A DNA stretch of 32,097 bases from RPQJ01 sp036277615 (GTDB taxonomy: Bacteria > Pseudomonadota > Gammaproteobacteria > Steroidobacterales > Steroidobacteraceae): the NCBI GenBank assembly GCA_036277615.1, contig DASUMQ010000072.1, forward strand, positions 1 through 32,097, in the 5' to 3' direction. The position numbers and the translations under genes were made by a program. A model generated the notes under the pieces. It saw only the letters and a program-made list of their open reading frames with translations. It was not told where the DNA came from and did no database searches. Positions 7,571 through 15,631 of this stretch are shown here, in pieces (positions within the stretch are counted from its first letter, which is position 1; every line of letters starts with the position of its first letter).

Positions 7571-8926
7571 ATGAAGACGATCAACCGGATCCTCGCCACC
7601 GCGGTCGCGGCGGCGGGTCTCGTCGCCGCAGCGATGCCGGCGTACGCGAAACTTTCTGCCGCCGAAGCGGCGCGCCTGGGCGCGGACCTGACGCCGGTCG
7701 GAGCCGAAAAGGGCGCCAACAAGGACGGTACGATCCCGGCCTGGAGCGGCGGCCTGTGCGCACCGCCGTCGGGTTGGGCCGCCAGCAAGGGCTACACGGA
7801 CCCGTTCGCGAGCGACAAGCCCAAGTTCGTCATCACCAAGGCGAACATGGCGCAGTACCGCGAGCAGCTCACGCCCGGCACGATCGCGCTGCTCGAGAAG
7901 AACGACGCGTTCAAGATGCCGGTCTACGAGACGCGGCGCACGGCGTGCTATCCGGACGCGGTCTACGAGGAAGTGAAGGCCAAGTCGCCGGCGCTCGACC
8001 TGCAGGGATTCGGCATCACGGGCGGCCGCGCGGCCGTGCCGTTCCCGATCCCGAAGAGCGGTCTCGAGGTGATGTGGAACCACCAGCAGCGGTACCTCGG
8101 TGGCGGCCTCGACCGCGAGTACCACAGCTTCCCGGTGCGCGCGAACGGCGACTACTACCGCATCGGCGCCCGCGAGTTCCGCATCTTCAACGCGAACCTC
8201 GACCAGCAGCAGGACAACCTGCTGCTGGTGTTCCGCTCGGGCTTCACGGCGCCGGCGACGCTCGAGGGCACAGTGTTCCTCGTGCACGAGCCGCTCGACC
8301 AGGTGAAGCAGACCCGCTCGGCGTGGATCTACAACGCCGGCCAGCGCCGCGTGCGCCGCGCCCCGGACCTCGCCTACGACAATTTCACCGACGGCACCGA
8401 GGGCATGCGCACTTCGGACCAGTTCGACGCCTGGAACGGCGCGCCGGACCGCTACGAGTGGAAGCTGATCGGGAAGAAGGAAATCTACATCCCGTACAAC
8501 GCATACAAGCTCTCGGACAAGAGCCTCAAGTACAAGGAAAACATCGTCCGCAAGGGCGCGCCGAACCCGGACCTGATGCGCTACGAGCTGCACCGCGTCT
8601 GGCAGGTCGAAGCCAACCTGAAGTCGGGCAGCAAGCACATCTACGGCAAGCGCGTGTTCTTCGTCGACGAGGACACCTGGACGGTCGTCTACGAAGACGC
8701 GTACGACACGCGCAAGCAGCTCTGGCGCATCGGCGTCCACCCGATGATCCAGTTCTACGACGCGAAAGTGCCGTGGTACCGCGCCAATACCTGGTATGAC
8801 CTCAACAGCGGCGGCTACTACTTCGCGGGCCTCGACAACGAGAGCAGGACGCCGTGGAAGTTCGGCCAGACTGGCAAGTGGGCAGATTTTCAGCCGGACG
8901 CGCTGCGCCGTCTCGGCACCAAGTGA
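7571..8926 (+). CDS. DUF1329 family periplasmic protein
   Basis: The 451-residue protein starts with a clear signal peptide (MKTINRILATAVAAAGLVAA, cleavage after AYA). The mature N-terminus LSAAEAARLGADLTPVGAEK followed by DGTIPAWSGG is the DUF1329 signature. Further family-like blocks are GNQ-poor strands around QQRYLGGGLDREYHSFPV and the C-terminal VFFVDEDTWTVVYEDAYD. DUF1329 proteins are thought to adopt a LolA/LolB-like half-barrel able to hold lipid, so a periplasmic carrier role between the RND permease and DUF1302 is plausible (inference). The SD AGGAGA stands ahead of the ATG, and the 17-nt spacing from DUF1302 supports co-transcription. Confidence 0.9.
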   Translation: MKTINRILATAVAAAGLVAAAMPAYAKLSAAEAARLGADLTPVGAEKGANKDGTIPAWSGGLCAPPSGWAASKGYTDPFASDKPKFVITKANMAQYREQLTPGTIALLEKNDAFKMPVYETRRTACYPDAVYEEVKAKSPALDLQGFGITGGRAAVPFPIPKSGLEVMWNHQQRYLGGGLDREYHSFPVRANGDYYRIGAREFRIFNANLDQQQDNLLLVFRSGFTAPATLEGTVFLVHEPLDQVKQTRSAWIYNAGQRRVRRAPDLAYDNFTDGTEGMRTSDQFDAWNGAPDRYEWKLIGKKEIYIPYNAYKLSDKSLKYKENIVRKGAPNPDLMRYELHRVWQVEANLKSGSKHIYGKRVFFVDEDTWTVVYEDAYDTRKQLWRIGVHPMIQFYDAKVPWYRANTWYDLNSGGYYFAGLDNESRTPWKFGQTGKWADFQPDALRRLGTK

Positions 8927-8930
8927 CGCA

Positions 8931-8947
8931 GGCCCCGGCGCGGGGCC
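8931..8947 (+). terminator. GC hairpin after DUF1329, possible attenuator
   Basis: GGCCCC (8931-8936) pairs perfectly with GGGGCC (8942-8947) around GGCGC, starting 5 nt after the DUF1329 stop. There is no T-tract. It may slow transcription or protect the 3' end of the DUF1302-DUF1329 mRNA, giving lower expression of the next two genes. The 171-nt gap to the next gene shows nothing else clear. Confidence 0.3.
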
Positions 8948-9097
8948 GGGCATCGTGATCGTGGCGGCGGCGTCGGTCCCCTGACCGGCGTCGCCGTCCC
9001 AGAACAAGACAAGAAGAGGGGCAACGCAGCGGGGGGCCGCGCACGCGCGCGGCGCGGACGACTGCGGAGCAGCCGGCAGGCTGCACGGAGAATCTTC

Positions 9098-10078
9098 ATG
9101 ACACAGTGGATTCGAGTGGCGTGCGTCGGGTTGGTCGCATGCCTCGCTGGCTTGCCTGCGGCCCGCGGCCAGGAGGAGCCGGCAAGCCCGCCTGCGCGTA
9201 ACAAGACCGTCGTCGAAATCCGCCCCGACCGCATCATCCTGGTCGACATTACGCGAGCCGGCGACCGGCTCGTCGCGGTCGGCGAGCGCGGCTTCGCGCT
9301 GGTCTCCGACGACGCGGGCCAGACCTGGCGGGCGCGCGAGACGCCGGTGACGCGCACGCTGACCGGCGTCGCGTTCCGCGACCCGAAGATGGGTGTCGCG
9401 GTCGGCCACGGCGCCGCCGTGGTCCGCACCGAGGACGGCGGCGAAACGTGGACACACGTGCCGCTGCCCGAAGCCGAGCCGGAATCCCTGCTCGGCGTCG
9501 TGAGCCTGGGCGGTGACCATTTCGCCGCGTACGGCGCGTTCGGCATGTATTTCGACTCGGTCGACGCCGGGCGCTCGTGGCAGCGGCGCACGGTGATGAA
9601 CGAGGAGTTCGAATGGCACATCTCGCAGGTGGTCCCGGTCGGTAACTCGCTGGTGCTCGTCGGTGAGTCCGGCACGCTCGCGCGATCCGACGACGGCGGC
9701 ACCACCTGGACCGCGATCACCTCGCCGTACGTCGGCTCGTATTTCGGTGCCATCGCGGCTGCCGACGGCGCCGTACTCGCCTTCGGCATGCGCGGCAACG
9801 TCTACCGTTCGACGGACGTGGGCGCGACGTGGACCGAAGTTCCGCTGGACACGACGGCGTCGTTCAACGGTGGCAAGGTGCTCGGCGACGGGCGTGTCCT
9901 GCTGGTCGGCAATTCGGGGTTGCTGGCGATGAGCAGTGACGGCGGACGCACGCTCAACCTGCACTGGGCGCCCGGCGGACGCGGCTTTTCGAGCCTCGCG
10001 GAGGCCGACGGCAAGATCATCCTGGCGGGCGAGAGCGGCATCACGACGCTCGACCCGGACTGGCTCGCGCGTCGTTGA
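9098..10078 (+). CDS. YCF48-like exported beta-propeller protein with Asp-box repeats
   Basis: This 326-residue protein has a signal peptide (hydrophobic VACVGLVACLAGLPAA, cleavage after ARG). The mature part is a propeller with six Asp-box (SxDxGxTW-like) repeats: SDDAGQTW, TEDGGETW, SVDAGRSW, SDDGGTTW, STDVGATW and SSDGGRTL, spaced about 40-45 residues apart. This is the pattern of the YCF48/BNR-like family that includes photosystem II assembly factor; nothing here is photosynthetic. In the DUF1302/DUF1329/RND setting it is probably an assembly or scaffold factor for the envelope complex (inference). A GGAG lies 9 nt before the ATG, and the RND permease starts 20 nt after the stop, so they are co-transcribed. 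Confidence 0.87.
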   Translation: MTQWIRVACVGLVACLAGLPAARGQEEPASPPARNKTVVEIRPDRIILVDITRAGDRLVAVGERGFALVSDDAGQTWRARETPVTRTLTGVAFRDPKMGVAVGHGAAVVRTEDGGETWTHVPLPEAEPESLLGVVSLGGDHFAAYGAFGMYFDSVDAGRSWQRRTVMNEEFEWHISQVVPVGNSLVLVGESGTLARSDDGGTTWTAITSPYVGSYFGAIAAADGAVLAFGMRGNVYRSTDVGATWTEVPLDTTASFNGGKVLGDGRVLLVGNSGLLAMSSDGGRTLNLHWAPGGRGFSSLAEADGKIILAGESGITTLDPDWLARR

Positions 10079-10098
10079 CGGGCGAGCAAGGAGCGCAC

Positions 10099-12558
10099 AT
10101 GGCGAATGACACCACCCACCGCCCCGGCGACGGCAACGGCGACGGCAACGGCAACGGCAACGGCGACGGCACGGAGATCCGGCGGCAGCAGTTCTCGGCC
10201 GACTGGGTCGGCAAGATCTCGTACTGGATCTTCCACCACCGGAAGCCGCTGCTGATCCTGTTCATCCTGATCACGATCCTGCTCGGGGCGATGGCGAGCC
10301 AGCTGCGCGTGCAGGCGGCATTCACCAAGATGATCCCGCTCAAGCACGAGTACATGCAGACGTTCCTGCACTACCAGTCGGACTTCGGCGGCGCGAACAA
10401 GGTGCTCGTCGCGCTCAAGAACACCGACGGCGAGATCTACGAAAAGGAGTTCATGGAGAAGCTCCGCAAGGTCACCGAGGAGGTCTTCTACATCAAGGGC
10501 GTGGACCGCAGTTCGGTCGCCTCGCTGTTCACGCCGAACGTCCGCTACAACGAGGTCGTGGAGGACGGGTTCCGCGGCGGCAACATCGTCTCAGCCGACT
10601 TCGCGGGCACGCCCGAGCAGCTGCAGCTGGTGCGCGAGAACCTGCGCAAGTCCGACTGGATCGGCCGACTCGTCTCGAACGACCACACCTCGGCCATGGT
10701 CGTCGCCACGCTCATGGAGAACGACCCCGAGACCGGCGAGCGCCTGGACCTGCAGGTCGTGGCCGGGGAGCTCGAGAAGATCCGTGCGAAGTACGAGCAG
10801 GGCGACACGACGGTCCACGTGATCGGCTTCGCCAAGGCGGTCGGCGACATCGCACGCGGCGCGGCCGGCGTGCTGCTGTTCTTCGGCGTCGCGTTCGTGA
10901 TCACCTCGGTGCTGCTGTACTGGTACTCGGGCTCGCTGATGATCACGGCGCTCGCGCTGATCTGCGCGATCGTCCCGGTGATCTGGCTGCTCGGGCTGCT
11001 GCCGGTCTTCGGCCTCGGGCTCGACCCGATGTCGATCCTCGTGCCATTCCTGATCTTCTCGATCGCGGTGTCGCACGCGGTGCAGATGACCAATGCCTGG
11101 AAGCTCGAGACGCTGCACGGTGCCGACGGCATCACGGCGTCGACGCACTCGTTCCAGAAGCTCTTCATTCCCGGCGCGATGGCGCTGCTCGCCAACGCGC
11201 TCGGTTTCATGGTCATCGCCTTCGTCGAGATCGAGATCGTGCGCGAACTCGCATACACGGCGACGATCGGCGTCACGGTGATGATCATCACCAACAAGAT
11301 GCTGCTGCCGATCCTGCTCTCGTACTACAAGTTCACGCCGGAACAGGCGTCGAAGCTCGCGGGCAAGGAGACGGCGGGCGACTGGCTCTGGGAACGCATC
11401 GGCCCGCTCGCGACCAAGCGCATCGCGTGGGTGCCGATCCTGTTCGGCGTGGCGCTGCTGGCGTTCGGCATCTCGCAGGCACGGCAACTGCACATCGGCG
11501 ACCTCGGCAAGGGCGTGCCGGAGCTGCGGCCGGATTCCCGCTACAACCAGGACGTCGAGATGATCACGAGCCACTTCGCGATCGGCGTCGACCTGCTGCA
11601 GGTCATCGCCGAGGCGAAGCCGGAGAGCGACGAGGATTCGCCCTGCGTCGACCGCGACGTGATGGACAGGATCGAGGATTTCGAGTTCCAGATGCGGCAG
11701 GTCGACGGCGTCGCGACGGTGCGCAGCCTCTCCGGCTTCGTCAAGACGATCACGCAGTCGTTCGCGGAGACCTATTCGAAATGGCGCATGCTGCCCGAGA
11801 GCCGCGCACAGATCGCACAGGGCGTCGGCTACGCCACGCGCCTCGGCAACGAGTTCATGAACTCGCGCTGCACGGCGATGCCGATCAGCATCTACACGAC
11901 CGACCACCAGGCGCAGACGATCGAGCACATCGTCGAGAAGGTGAAGGCGTTCAAGGCGGGCGGTGGCGACACCGAGCGCATGACCTTCCGGCTCGCGAGC
12001 GGCAACGTCGGCGTCATGGCGGCGACGAACGAGGCCGTCGAGGCCGCCGACAAGTGGGTCAACCTCGCGCTGTTCGCGTCCGTGATGCTGCTGTGCCTGA
12101 TCACGTTCCGGTCGTTCCCGATCACGCTCTGCATCATCCTGCCGCTCGCCCTCGTGACGGTGCTCTGCAACGGGCTGATGGCGATGCTCGGCATCGGCGT
12201 CAAGGTGAACACCTTGCCGGTCGTCGCGCTCGGTGTCGGCGTGGGCGTCGACTACGGCATCTACCTGTTCGAGCGCATGAAGCACGAGATGGAGGACAAC
12301 GGCCTCGTGCTGAAGGACGCGTTCGTCGAGGCGCTCAAGCAGCGCGGCACGGCCTCGATCTTCACGGCGGCGACCATGACCATTTCGGTCGCGACCTGGA
12401 TCTTCTCGGCGCTCAAGTTCCAGGCGGACATGGGCATCCTGCTCGCCTTCATGTTCCTGGTGAATGCGTTCGGCGCGATCCTGCTGCTGCCGGCGCTCGC
12501 CGCCTACCTGGTGGGGGATCGCAGGAAGAGGACGGTCGCGGCGACCGTGAAGGCCTGA
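10099..12558 (+). CDS. RND/MMPL-family inner-membrane transporter
   Basis: The 819-residue permease has duplicated halves: a first membrane helix at about 50-67 (LLILFILITILLGAMAS), a large periplasmic loop, a five-helix bundle (about 255-410, with VPFLIFSIAVSHAVQMTNAW), a second periplasmic loop, and a second bundle with LGVGVGVDYGIYLFERMK near 715. It is proton-driven by family. Single-gene RND/MMPL proteins of this type, unlike HAE1 pumps, lack an adjacent membrane-fusion protein, and their neighbours DUF1302, DUF1329 and the YCF48-like protein presumably supply the outer parts. The start ATG at 10099 is preceded by AAGGAG at 5 nt; a TTG 24 nt earlier is less likely. The cytosolic N-terminus holds an unusual Gly/Asn/Asp tract (see repeat at 10126). 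Import or export of a hydrophobic molecule is possible; direction is not evident. Confidence 0.9.
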   Translation: MANDTTHRPGDGNGDGNGNGNGDGTEIRRQQFSADWVGKISYWIFHHRKPLLILFILITILLGAMASQLRVQAAFTKMIPLKHEYMQTFLHYQSDFGGANKVLVALKNTDGEIYEKEFMEKLRKVTEEVFYIKGVDRSSVASLFTPNVRYNEVVEDGFRGGNIVSADFAGTPEQLQLVRENLRKSDWIGRLVSNDHTSAMVVATLMENDPETGERLDLQVVAGELEKIRAKYEQGDTTVHVIGFAKAVGDIARGAAGVLLFFGVAFVITSVLLYWYSGSLMITALALICAIVPVIWLLGLLPVFGLGLDPMSILVPFLIFSIAVSHAVQMTNAWKLETLHGADGITASTHSFQKLFIPGAMALLANALGFMVIAFVEIEIVRELAYTATIGVTVMIITNKMLLPILLSYYKFTPEQASKLAGKETAGDWLWERIGPLATKRIAWVPILFGVALLAFGISQARQLHIGDLGKGVPELRPDSRYNQDVEMITSHFAIGVDLLQVIAEAKPESDEDSPCVDRDVMDRIEDFEFQMRQVDGVATVRSLSGFVKTITQSFAETYSKWRMLPESRAQIAQGVGYATRLGNEFMNSRCTAMPISIYTTDHQAQTIEHIVEKVKAFKAGGGDTERMTFRLASGNVGVMAATNEAVEAADKWVNLALFASVMLLCLITFRSFPITLCIILPLALVTVLCNGLMAMLGIGVKVNTLPVVALGVGVGVDYGIYLFERMKHEMEDNGLVLKDAFVEALKQRGTASIFTAATMTISVATWIFSALKFQADMGILLAFMFLVNAFGAILLLPALAAYLVGDRRKRTVAATVKA
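10126..10170 (+). repeat. Hexanucleotide tandem repeat (GGCRAC)n inside the RND gene
   Basis: Seven and a half hexamers, GGCGAC or GGCAAC, encode a Gly-Asp/Gly-Asn tract at residues 10-24. Slippage would change length by two residues without shifting the frame, so copy number may vary between strains. Confidence 0.8.
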
Positions 12559-12568
12559 GGGAAGGACC

Positions 12569-12595
12569 AGGGGATAGGGGCATGCCCTATCCCCT
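12569..12595. terminator. Bidirectional terminator-like hairpin
   Basis: AGGGGATAGGG pairs perfectly with CCCTATCCCCT (11 bp) around a GCATG loop. It lies between the convergent RND gene and the unknown gene at 12599. There is little T-tract (TTGTT follows on the plus strand). The GGATAG words resemble the heptads of the repeat family, but there is no tandem run. Confidence 0.65.
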
Positions 12596-12598
12596 TGT

Positions 12599-13135
12599 TC
12601 AAGTGACCGGAATCTCGATCGGCCCCTGCCCCGCCCGGTCCCGGCGATCGCGGATCAGCTGGTCGAGACGTTCGATGAACCTGCGCTCGCTGACGCTGAC
12701 GAGCTCGCCGCCGAGCCCCATCAGGTCGCCTTCGCGCGCGGCGCGTGCCACGCGGTTCGCGAGCGAGAGCACGAACTCGCCGTAATGCATGAGGTCTTCC
12801 GGCGTGCCGTGCGTGCCGAGCGCCTCGAGTGCGTGCCGCGTCGTCTCGAGCGCCTTCTCCTGCAGGCTCTGGGGCGTACGGTGATGGTCCTCCAGCGTGT
12901 AGTACCAGCGCCGGATGTCGTCCTGCGCCCCCATGATGTGCACGCTGACCGCGATCTCGCTCACGAGCGGATGCGTGCTGTTTCCGGCATCGACGATGCC
13001 CTGCAGGCCCGCCGCGCGTTCGAGCATCTCGTCGAATGGGCTGCCGCCCGACGCGGACACGGCGATGACGACGTGGTGCGGCGTATTGCGCACGGCCTGC
13101 CACTGGATGGGCGTGAGTTTGTCTCGCGTCAGCAT
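12599..13135 (-). CDS. Protein of unknown function
   Basis: I do not recognise this 178-residue protein. It starts MLTRDKLTPIQWQAVRNTPH, has no signal peptide or membrane segment and is largely alpha-helical in appearance. Features include a SASGGSPFDEM stretch near residue 29, repeated HA/LEAL helices in the middle and a charged C-terminus (RRFIERLDQLIRDRRDR). The start at 13135 is preceded by GAGGG at 5 nt; the open frame upstream is a shadow of the next gene. It is divergent from the Old Yellow Enzyme gene with 94-111 bp between them. A small soluble helical protein with a stress or binding role is possible but unsupported. Confidence 0.75.
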   Translation of the reverse strand: MLTRDKLTPIQWQAVRNTPHHVVIAVSASGGSPFDEMLERAAGLQGIVDAGNSTHPLVSEIAVSVHIMGAQDDIRRWYYTLEDHHRTPQSLQEKALETTRHALEALGTHGTPEDLMHYGEFVLSLANRVARAAREGDLMGLGGELVSVSERRFIERLDQLIRDRRDRAGQGPIEIPVT

Positions 13136-13229
13136 GGTTTTCCCTCGCTCCGGCGCGAGGCGAGTGCCGCGCCGGCTTCCCCTGGTTTTCGAGCCGTCGA
13201 TGATACAGCCGCCGGGGCGGAGAATGTAC

Positions 13230-13250
13230 ATGACCGATGAACGTGCATGA
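13230..13250 (+). other. Short leader ORF overlapping the OYE start codon
   Basis: ATG ACC GAT GAA CGT GCA TGA encodes MTDERA and ends in an ATGA overlap with the start at 13247. It has a good SD (GGCGGAG, 7 nt before its ATG), whereas the main ATG has none, so the enzyme may be translated by coupling. The first nine bases are repeated at the start of the main gene, so a small duplication is an alternative. Confidence 0.35.
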
Positions 13251-14578
13251 CCGATCGGCTGGCACAGCCGCTTGAGCTGCCCTGCGGCGCCAGGCTGCAT
13301 AACCGGCTCGCCAAGGCGGCGATGACCGAGGGCGTGGCCGACGCGTGGCTGCGTGCCACGCCACGCCACGAACGACTGTACCGCGCCTGGAGCGAAGGCG
13401 GGGCAGGCCTGCTGATTACGGGCAACGTGCAGGTCGATCGTTTCGACCTCGAGCGCCCCGCCAACGTCGCCATTGACCGGTCGGAGCCGCGCACGTTCGA
13501 CGCCGAGGCCCGCGCGCGGCTCGCTGCGTGGGCCCGCGCCGGTACGTCGGCAGGCAATCACTTCTGGGTGCAACTCGCGCACGCCGGCCGGCAGTCGCCC
13601 AGGTACGTGACCGGACGCCCGGTCGCGCCCTCGGCGGTGCAGCTGGACCTGCTGGGCAACTATGCGACCCCCCGCGCGCTGACCGAGGACGAAATCCTCG
13701 ACCTGATCGAGCGCTTTGCGCACGCGGCCAGCGTGGTGCGCGAAACCGGATTCACGGGCGTGCAGGTGCATGGCGCGCACGGTTACCTGGTCAGTTCGTT
13801 CCTGTCGCCCGTCACCAACCGCCGCACGGACGCCTGGGGCGGATCGCTCGAGAACCGCGCGCGCTTCCTGCTCGAGTGCGTCCGTGCCGTGCGGCGCACG
13901 GTCGGCGCCGAGTTCCCGGTGGCCGTAAAGCTCAATTCCGACGATTTCCGCAAGGGCGGGTTCTCGCACGAGGATTGCCTGCAGGTCGTGCAGTGGTTGA
14001 ACTCCGAGTCGATCGACCTGCTGGAGGTCTCCGGCGGCACGTACGAGCAGCCACGCCTGATCGGCTTCGAGGGACGCGCGAAGGACGCCGTGCCGGTGCG
14101 GGCGAGCACGCGGGTGCGCGAGGCGTACTTCCTGGACTATGCGACCTCGATTCGGCGGGTCGCCACCATGCCACTCATGGTCACCGGCGGGTTCCGCAGT
14201 CGCACGGGGATGGAGGCGGCGCTCGGCGCCGACGGTACGGGCGATTGTGATGCGATCGGCCTGGCACGACCGCTCTGCCGGCAGCCGGACTTCCCCCGCC
14301 GCCTGCTCACGCGGGAGACCGAGCGCATCGACGACCTCGACGCGCAACTGCGGGTGCGCGAGCGTGGCTGGCTGTCGCCGCGCAGCCGCTGGTTGCCTGC
14401 CAGGGCGCTCAACGCGTTCGCGGCGCAGTCCTGGTACTACTGCCAGTTGTTCCGGCTCGCCGACGGTCGGCCCGTCGACCGCGACTGCCGGCCGCTCGTG
14501 GCGCTCAGCGAGTACCTGGCGAGCGAACTCCGGGCAGCCCGCGCGACCCGCCGAATCTATCCCCGTGGAAGCGGATAG
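13247..14578 (+). CDS. Old Yellow Enzyme family NADH:flavin oxidoreductase
   Basis: The 443-residue FMN-dependent TIM-barrel enzyme reduces activated C=C bonds, usually of enones. Visible blocks are NRLAKAAMTEG (19-29), WVQLAHAGRQ (107-116), the substrate-binding GVQVHGAHGYLVSSFLSP with His175 and His178, and NRRTDAWGGSLENR (191-204). The barrel ends with MVTGGFRSRTGMEAALG and DAIGLARPL. There is no C-terminal Fe-S/NAD(P) domain, so it is not the FadH dienoyl-CoA reductase type. The ~95 residues after the barrel are longer than in bacterial OYEs such as YqjM and resemble those of larger 'NADH oxidase' members. The ATG at 13247 is supported by family start but lacks an SD (see leader at 13230). 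Its stop TAG lies in a solo heptad repeat at 14570-14581. The substrate is unknown. Confidence 0.9.
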   Translation: MTDRLAQPLELPCGARLHNRLAKAAMTEGVADAWLRATPRHERLYRAWSEGGAGLLITGNVQVDRFDLERPANVAIDRSEPRTFDAEARARLAAWARAGTSAGNHFWVQLAHAGRQSPRYVTGRPVAPSAVQLDLLGNYATPRALTEDEILDLIERFAHAASVVRETGFTGVQVHGAHGYLVSSFLSPVTNRRTDAWGGSLENRARFLLECVRAVRRTVGAEFPVAVKLNSDDFRKGGFSHEDCLQVVQWLNSESIDLLEVSGGTYEQPRLIGFEGRAKDAVPVRASTRVREAYFLDYATSIRRVATMPLMVTGGFRSRTGMEAALGADGTGDCDAIGLARPLCRQPDFPRRLLTRETERIDDLDAQLRVRERGWLSPRSRWLPARALNAFAAQSWYYCQLFRLADGRPVDRDCRPLVALSEYLASELRAARATRRIYPRGSG

Positions 14579-14581
14579 CGG
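14570..14581 (+). repeat. Solo heptad remnant (copy D) at the end of the OYE gene
   Basis: AGCGGATAGCGG is one full heptad plus five bases of the unit found in elements A and C. It supplies the last two codons and stop (AGC GGA TAG: Ser-Gly-stop), the same ending the TetR gene gets from element A. CTATCC 14 nt upstream would pair with its GGATAG. The matching inverted arm of a full element is absent. Confidence 0.5.
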
Positions 14582-14797
14582 TGCCCAGCGCGTCAGAGTG
14601 CGCTGATCCTGCGGTCCGCAGGGGGCTGACACCGTCGCTGTGAGGCCGTTTCCCGAAGGGGCGTCCGGTCCCGGCCGTCAGGGCAGGCCGGTACTGACAC
14701 GACGACGCACGGTATTGACCGTCCCGGTGCCTTTCCGCTGCCGCCCGGGGCGGTGCATCATTCTCCGGTCTCCCGCCGGCCAGACCCAGGTGCACGA

Positions 14798-15625
14798 ATG
14801 AACATCCGCAAGCCGTTGCTCGCCGTCGCATCGTCGCTGATCGTCGCCGCCTGTGCGACGAGCCCCACCGGGCGCAAGCAGTTGATGCTGGTGTCCGAGC
14901 AGCAGGCGATCAGCGCCTCGCGCCAGGCGTACGCGCAGGAAATGGGCAAGTACAAGCAGGAAGGCAAGCTGGTGACTGACCCGCGGCTGCTGAACCGCGT
15001 CGAAGTGATCACCGAGCGGCTCGTGGGCCAGGCCGTCAGGATGCGCCCCGAGAGCGCCCAGTGGCAGTGGAGCGTGCAGGTCATCGACGACCCGAAGACC
15101 GTCAACGCCTGGTGCATGGCGGGCGGCCGCATGGCGATCTACACCGGGCTGATCCAGAAGATCGACCCGACCGACGATGAACTCGCGCAGGTCATGGGGC
15201 ACGAGATCGCGCACGCACTCGCGAACCACACGGCCGAGCGCATGTCGATGGCGCTCGCGAGCAATGCGGGGATACTCGCCGCCGGCGTGCTGACCGACAA
15301 CCCGGGCCAGTCGATGGCGGTCGCGGCGGCGGCGGCGCAGCTCGCGATACAGCTGCCGAACAGCCGCACGTCCGAGAACGAGGCTGACCAGATCGGCATC
15401 GAGCTCGCGGCCAAGGCGGGTTACGACCCGCGCGCCGCGATCACGCTCTGGCAGAAGATGGGCAAGGTCGGCGGCGGTGCACCGCCCGAGTTCCTGAGCA
15501 CGCATCCCAGCGATGCCACGCGCCAGGAACGCCTCGGCAAGCTGGCACCAAAGATGCTGCCGCTGTACCAGTCCGGGGGGACACGAGCGACGCATCCGGT
15601 GCGCATGGGGCCGGCGGCCGTCTGA
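14798..15625 (+). CDS. M48-family metalloprotease lipoprotein (LoiP-like)
   Basis: The 275-residue zinc protease carries a lipoprotein signal peptide with lipobox VAAC (Cys19), so it is membrane-anchored in the periplasm. The Zn motif HEIAH is at 135-139, and the third ligand is in ENEAD (193-197). The substrate-side block VNAWCMAGGRMAIYTGLI precedes the motif, as usual in LoiP/Oma1-like proteins. Such enzymes take part in outer-membrane protein quality control. The start at 14798 is chosen over an ATG 45 nt earlier because it gives the proper signal peptide; the SD is weak. The 219-bp gap upstream shows no gene. Oligopeptidase B starts 6 nt after the stop, so the two form an operon. Confidence 0.9.
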   Translation: MNIRKPLLAVASSLIVAACATSPTGRKQLMLVSEQQAISASRQAYAQEMGKYKQEGKLVTDPRLLNRVEVITERLVGQAVRMRPESAQWQWSVQVIDDPKTVNAWCMAGGRMAIYTGLIQKIDPTDDELAQVMGHEIAHALANHTAERMSMALASNAGILAAGVLTDNPGQSMAVAAAAAQLAIQLPNSRTSENEADQIGIELAAKAGYDPRAAITLWQKMGKVGGGAPPEFLSTHPSDATRQERLGKLAPKMLPLYQSGGTRATHPVRMGPAAV

Positions 15626-15631
15626 ACCCCG

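Noticed and set aside
7523..9964. An 813-codon minus-strand frame
   Set aside because: Antisense to DUF1329 and the Asp-box protein; no recognisable domain.
9098..10078. Photosystem II assembly role for the YCF48-like protein
   Set aside because: No photosynthetic genes are present, and this family is widespread in non-photosynthetic Proteobacteria beside RND genes.
10591..12285. A 564-codon minus-strand frame
   Set aside because: Antisense to the RND permease; composition is that of a shadow frame.
12569..12595. Fifth member of the heptad family
   Set aside because: GGATAGGG/CCCTATCC resembles the heptad, but there is only one unit per arm and no shared core; it is an ordinary hairpin between convergent genes.
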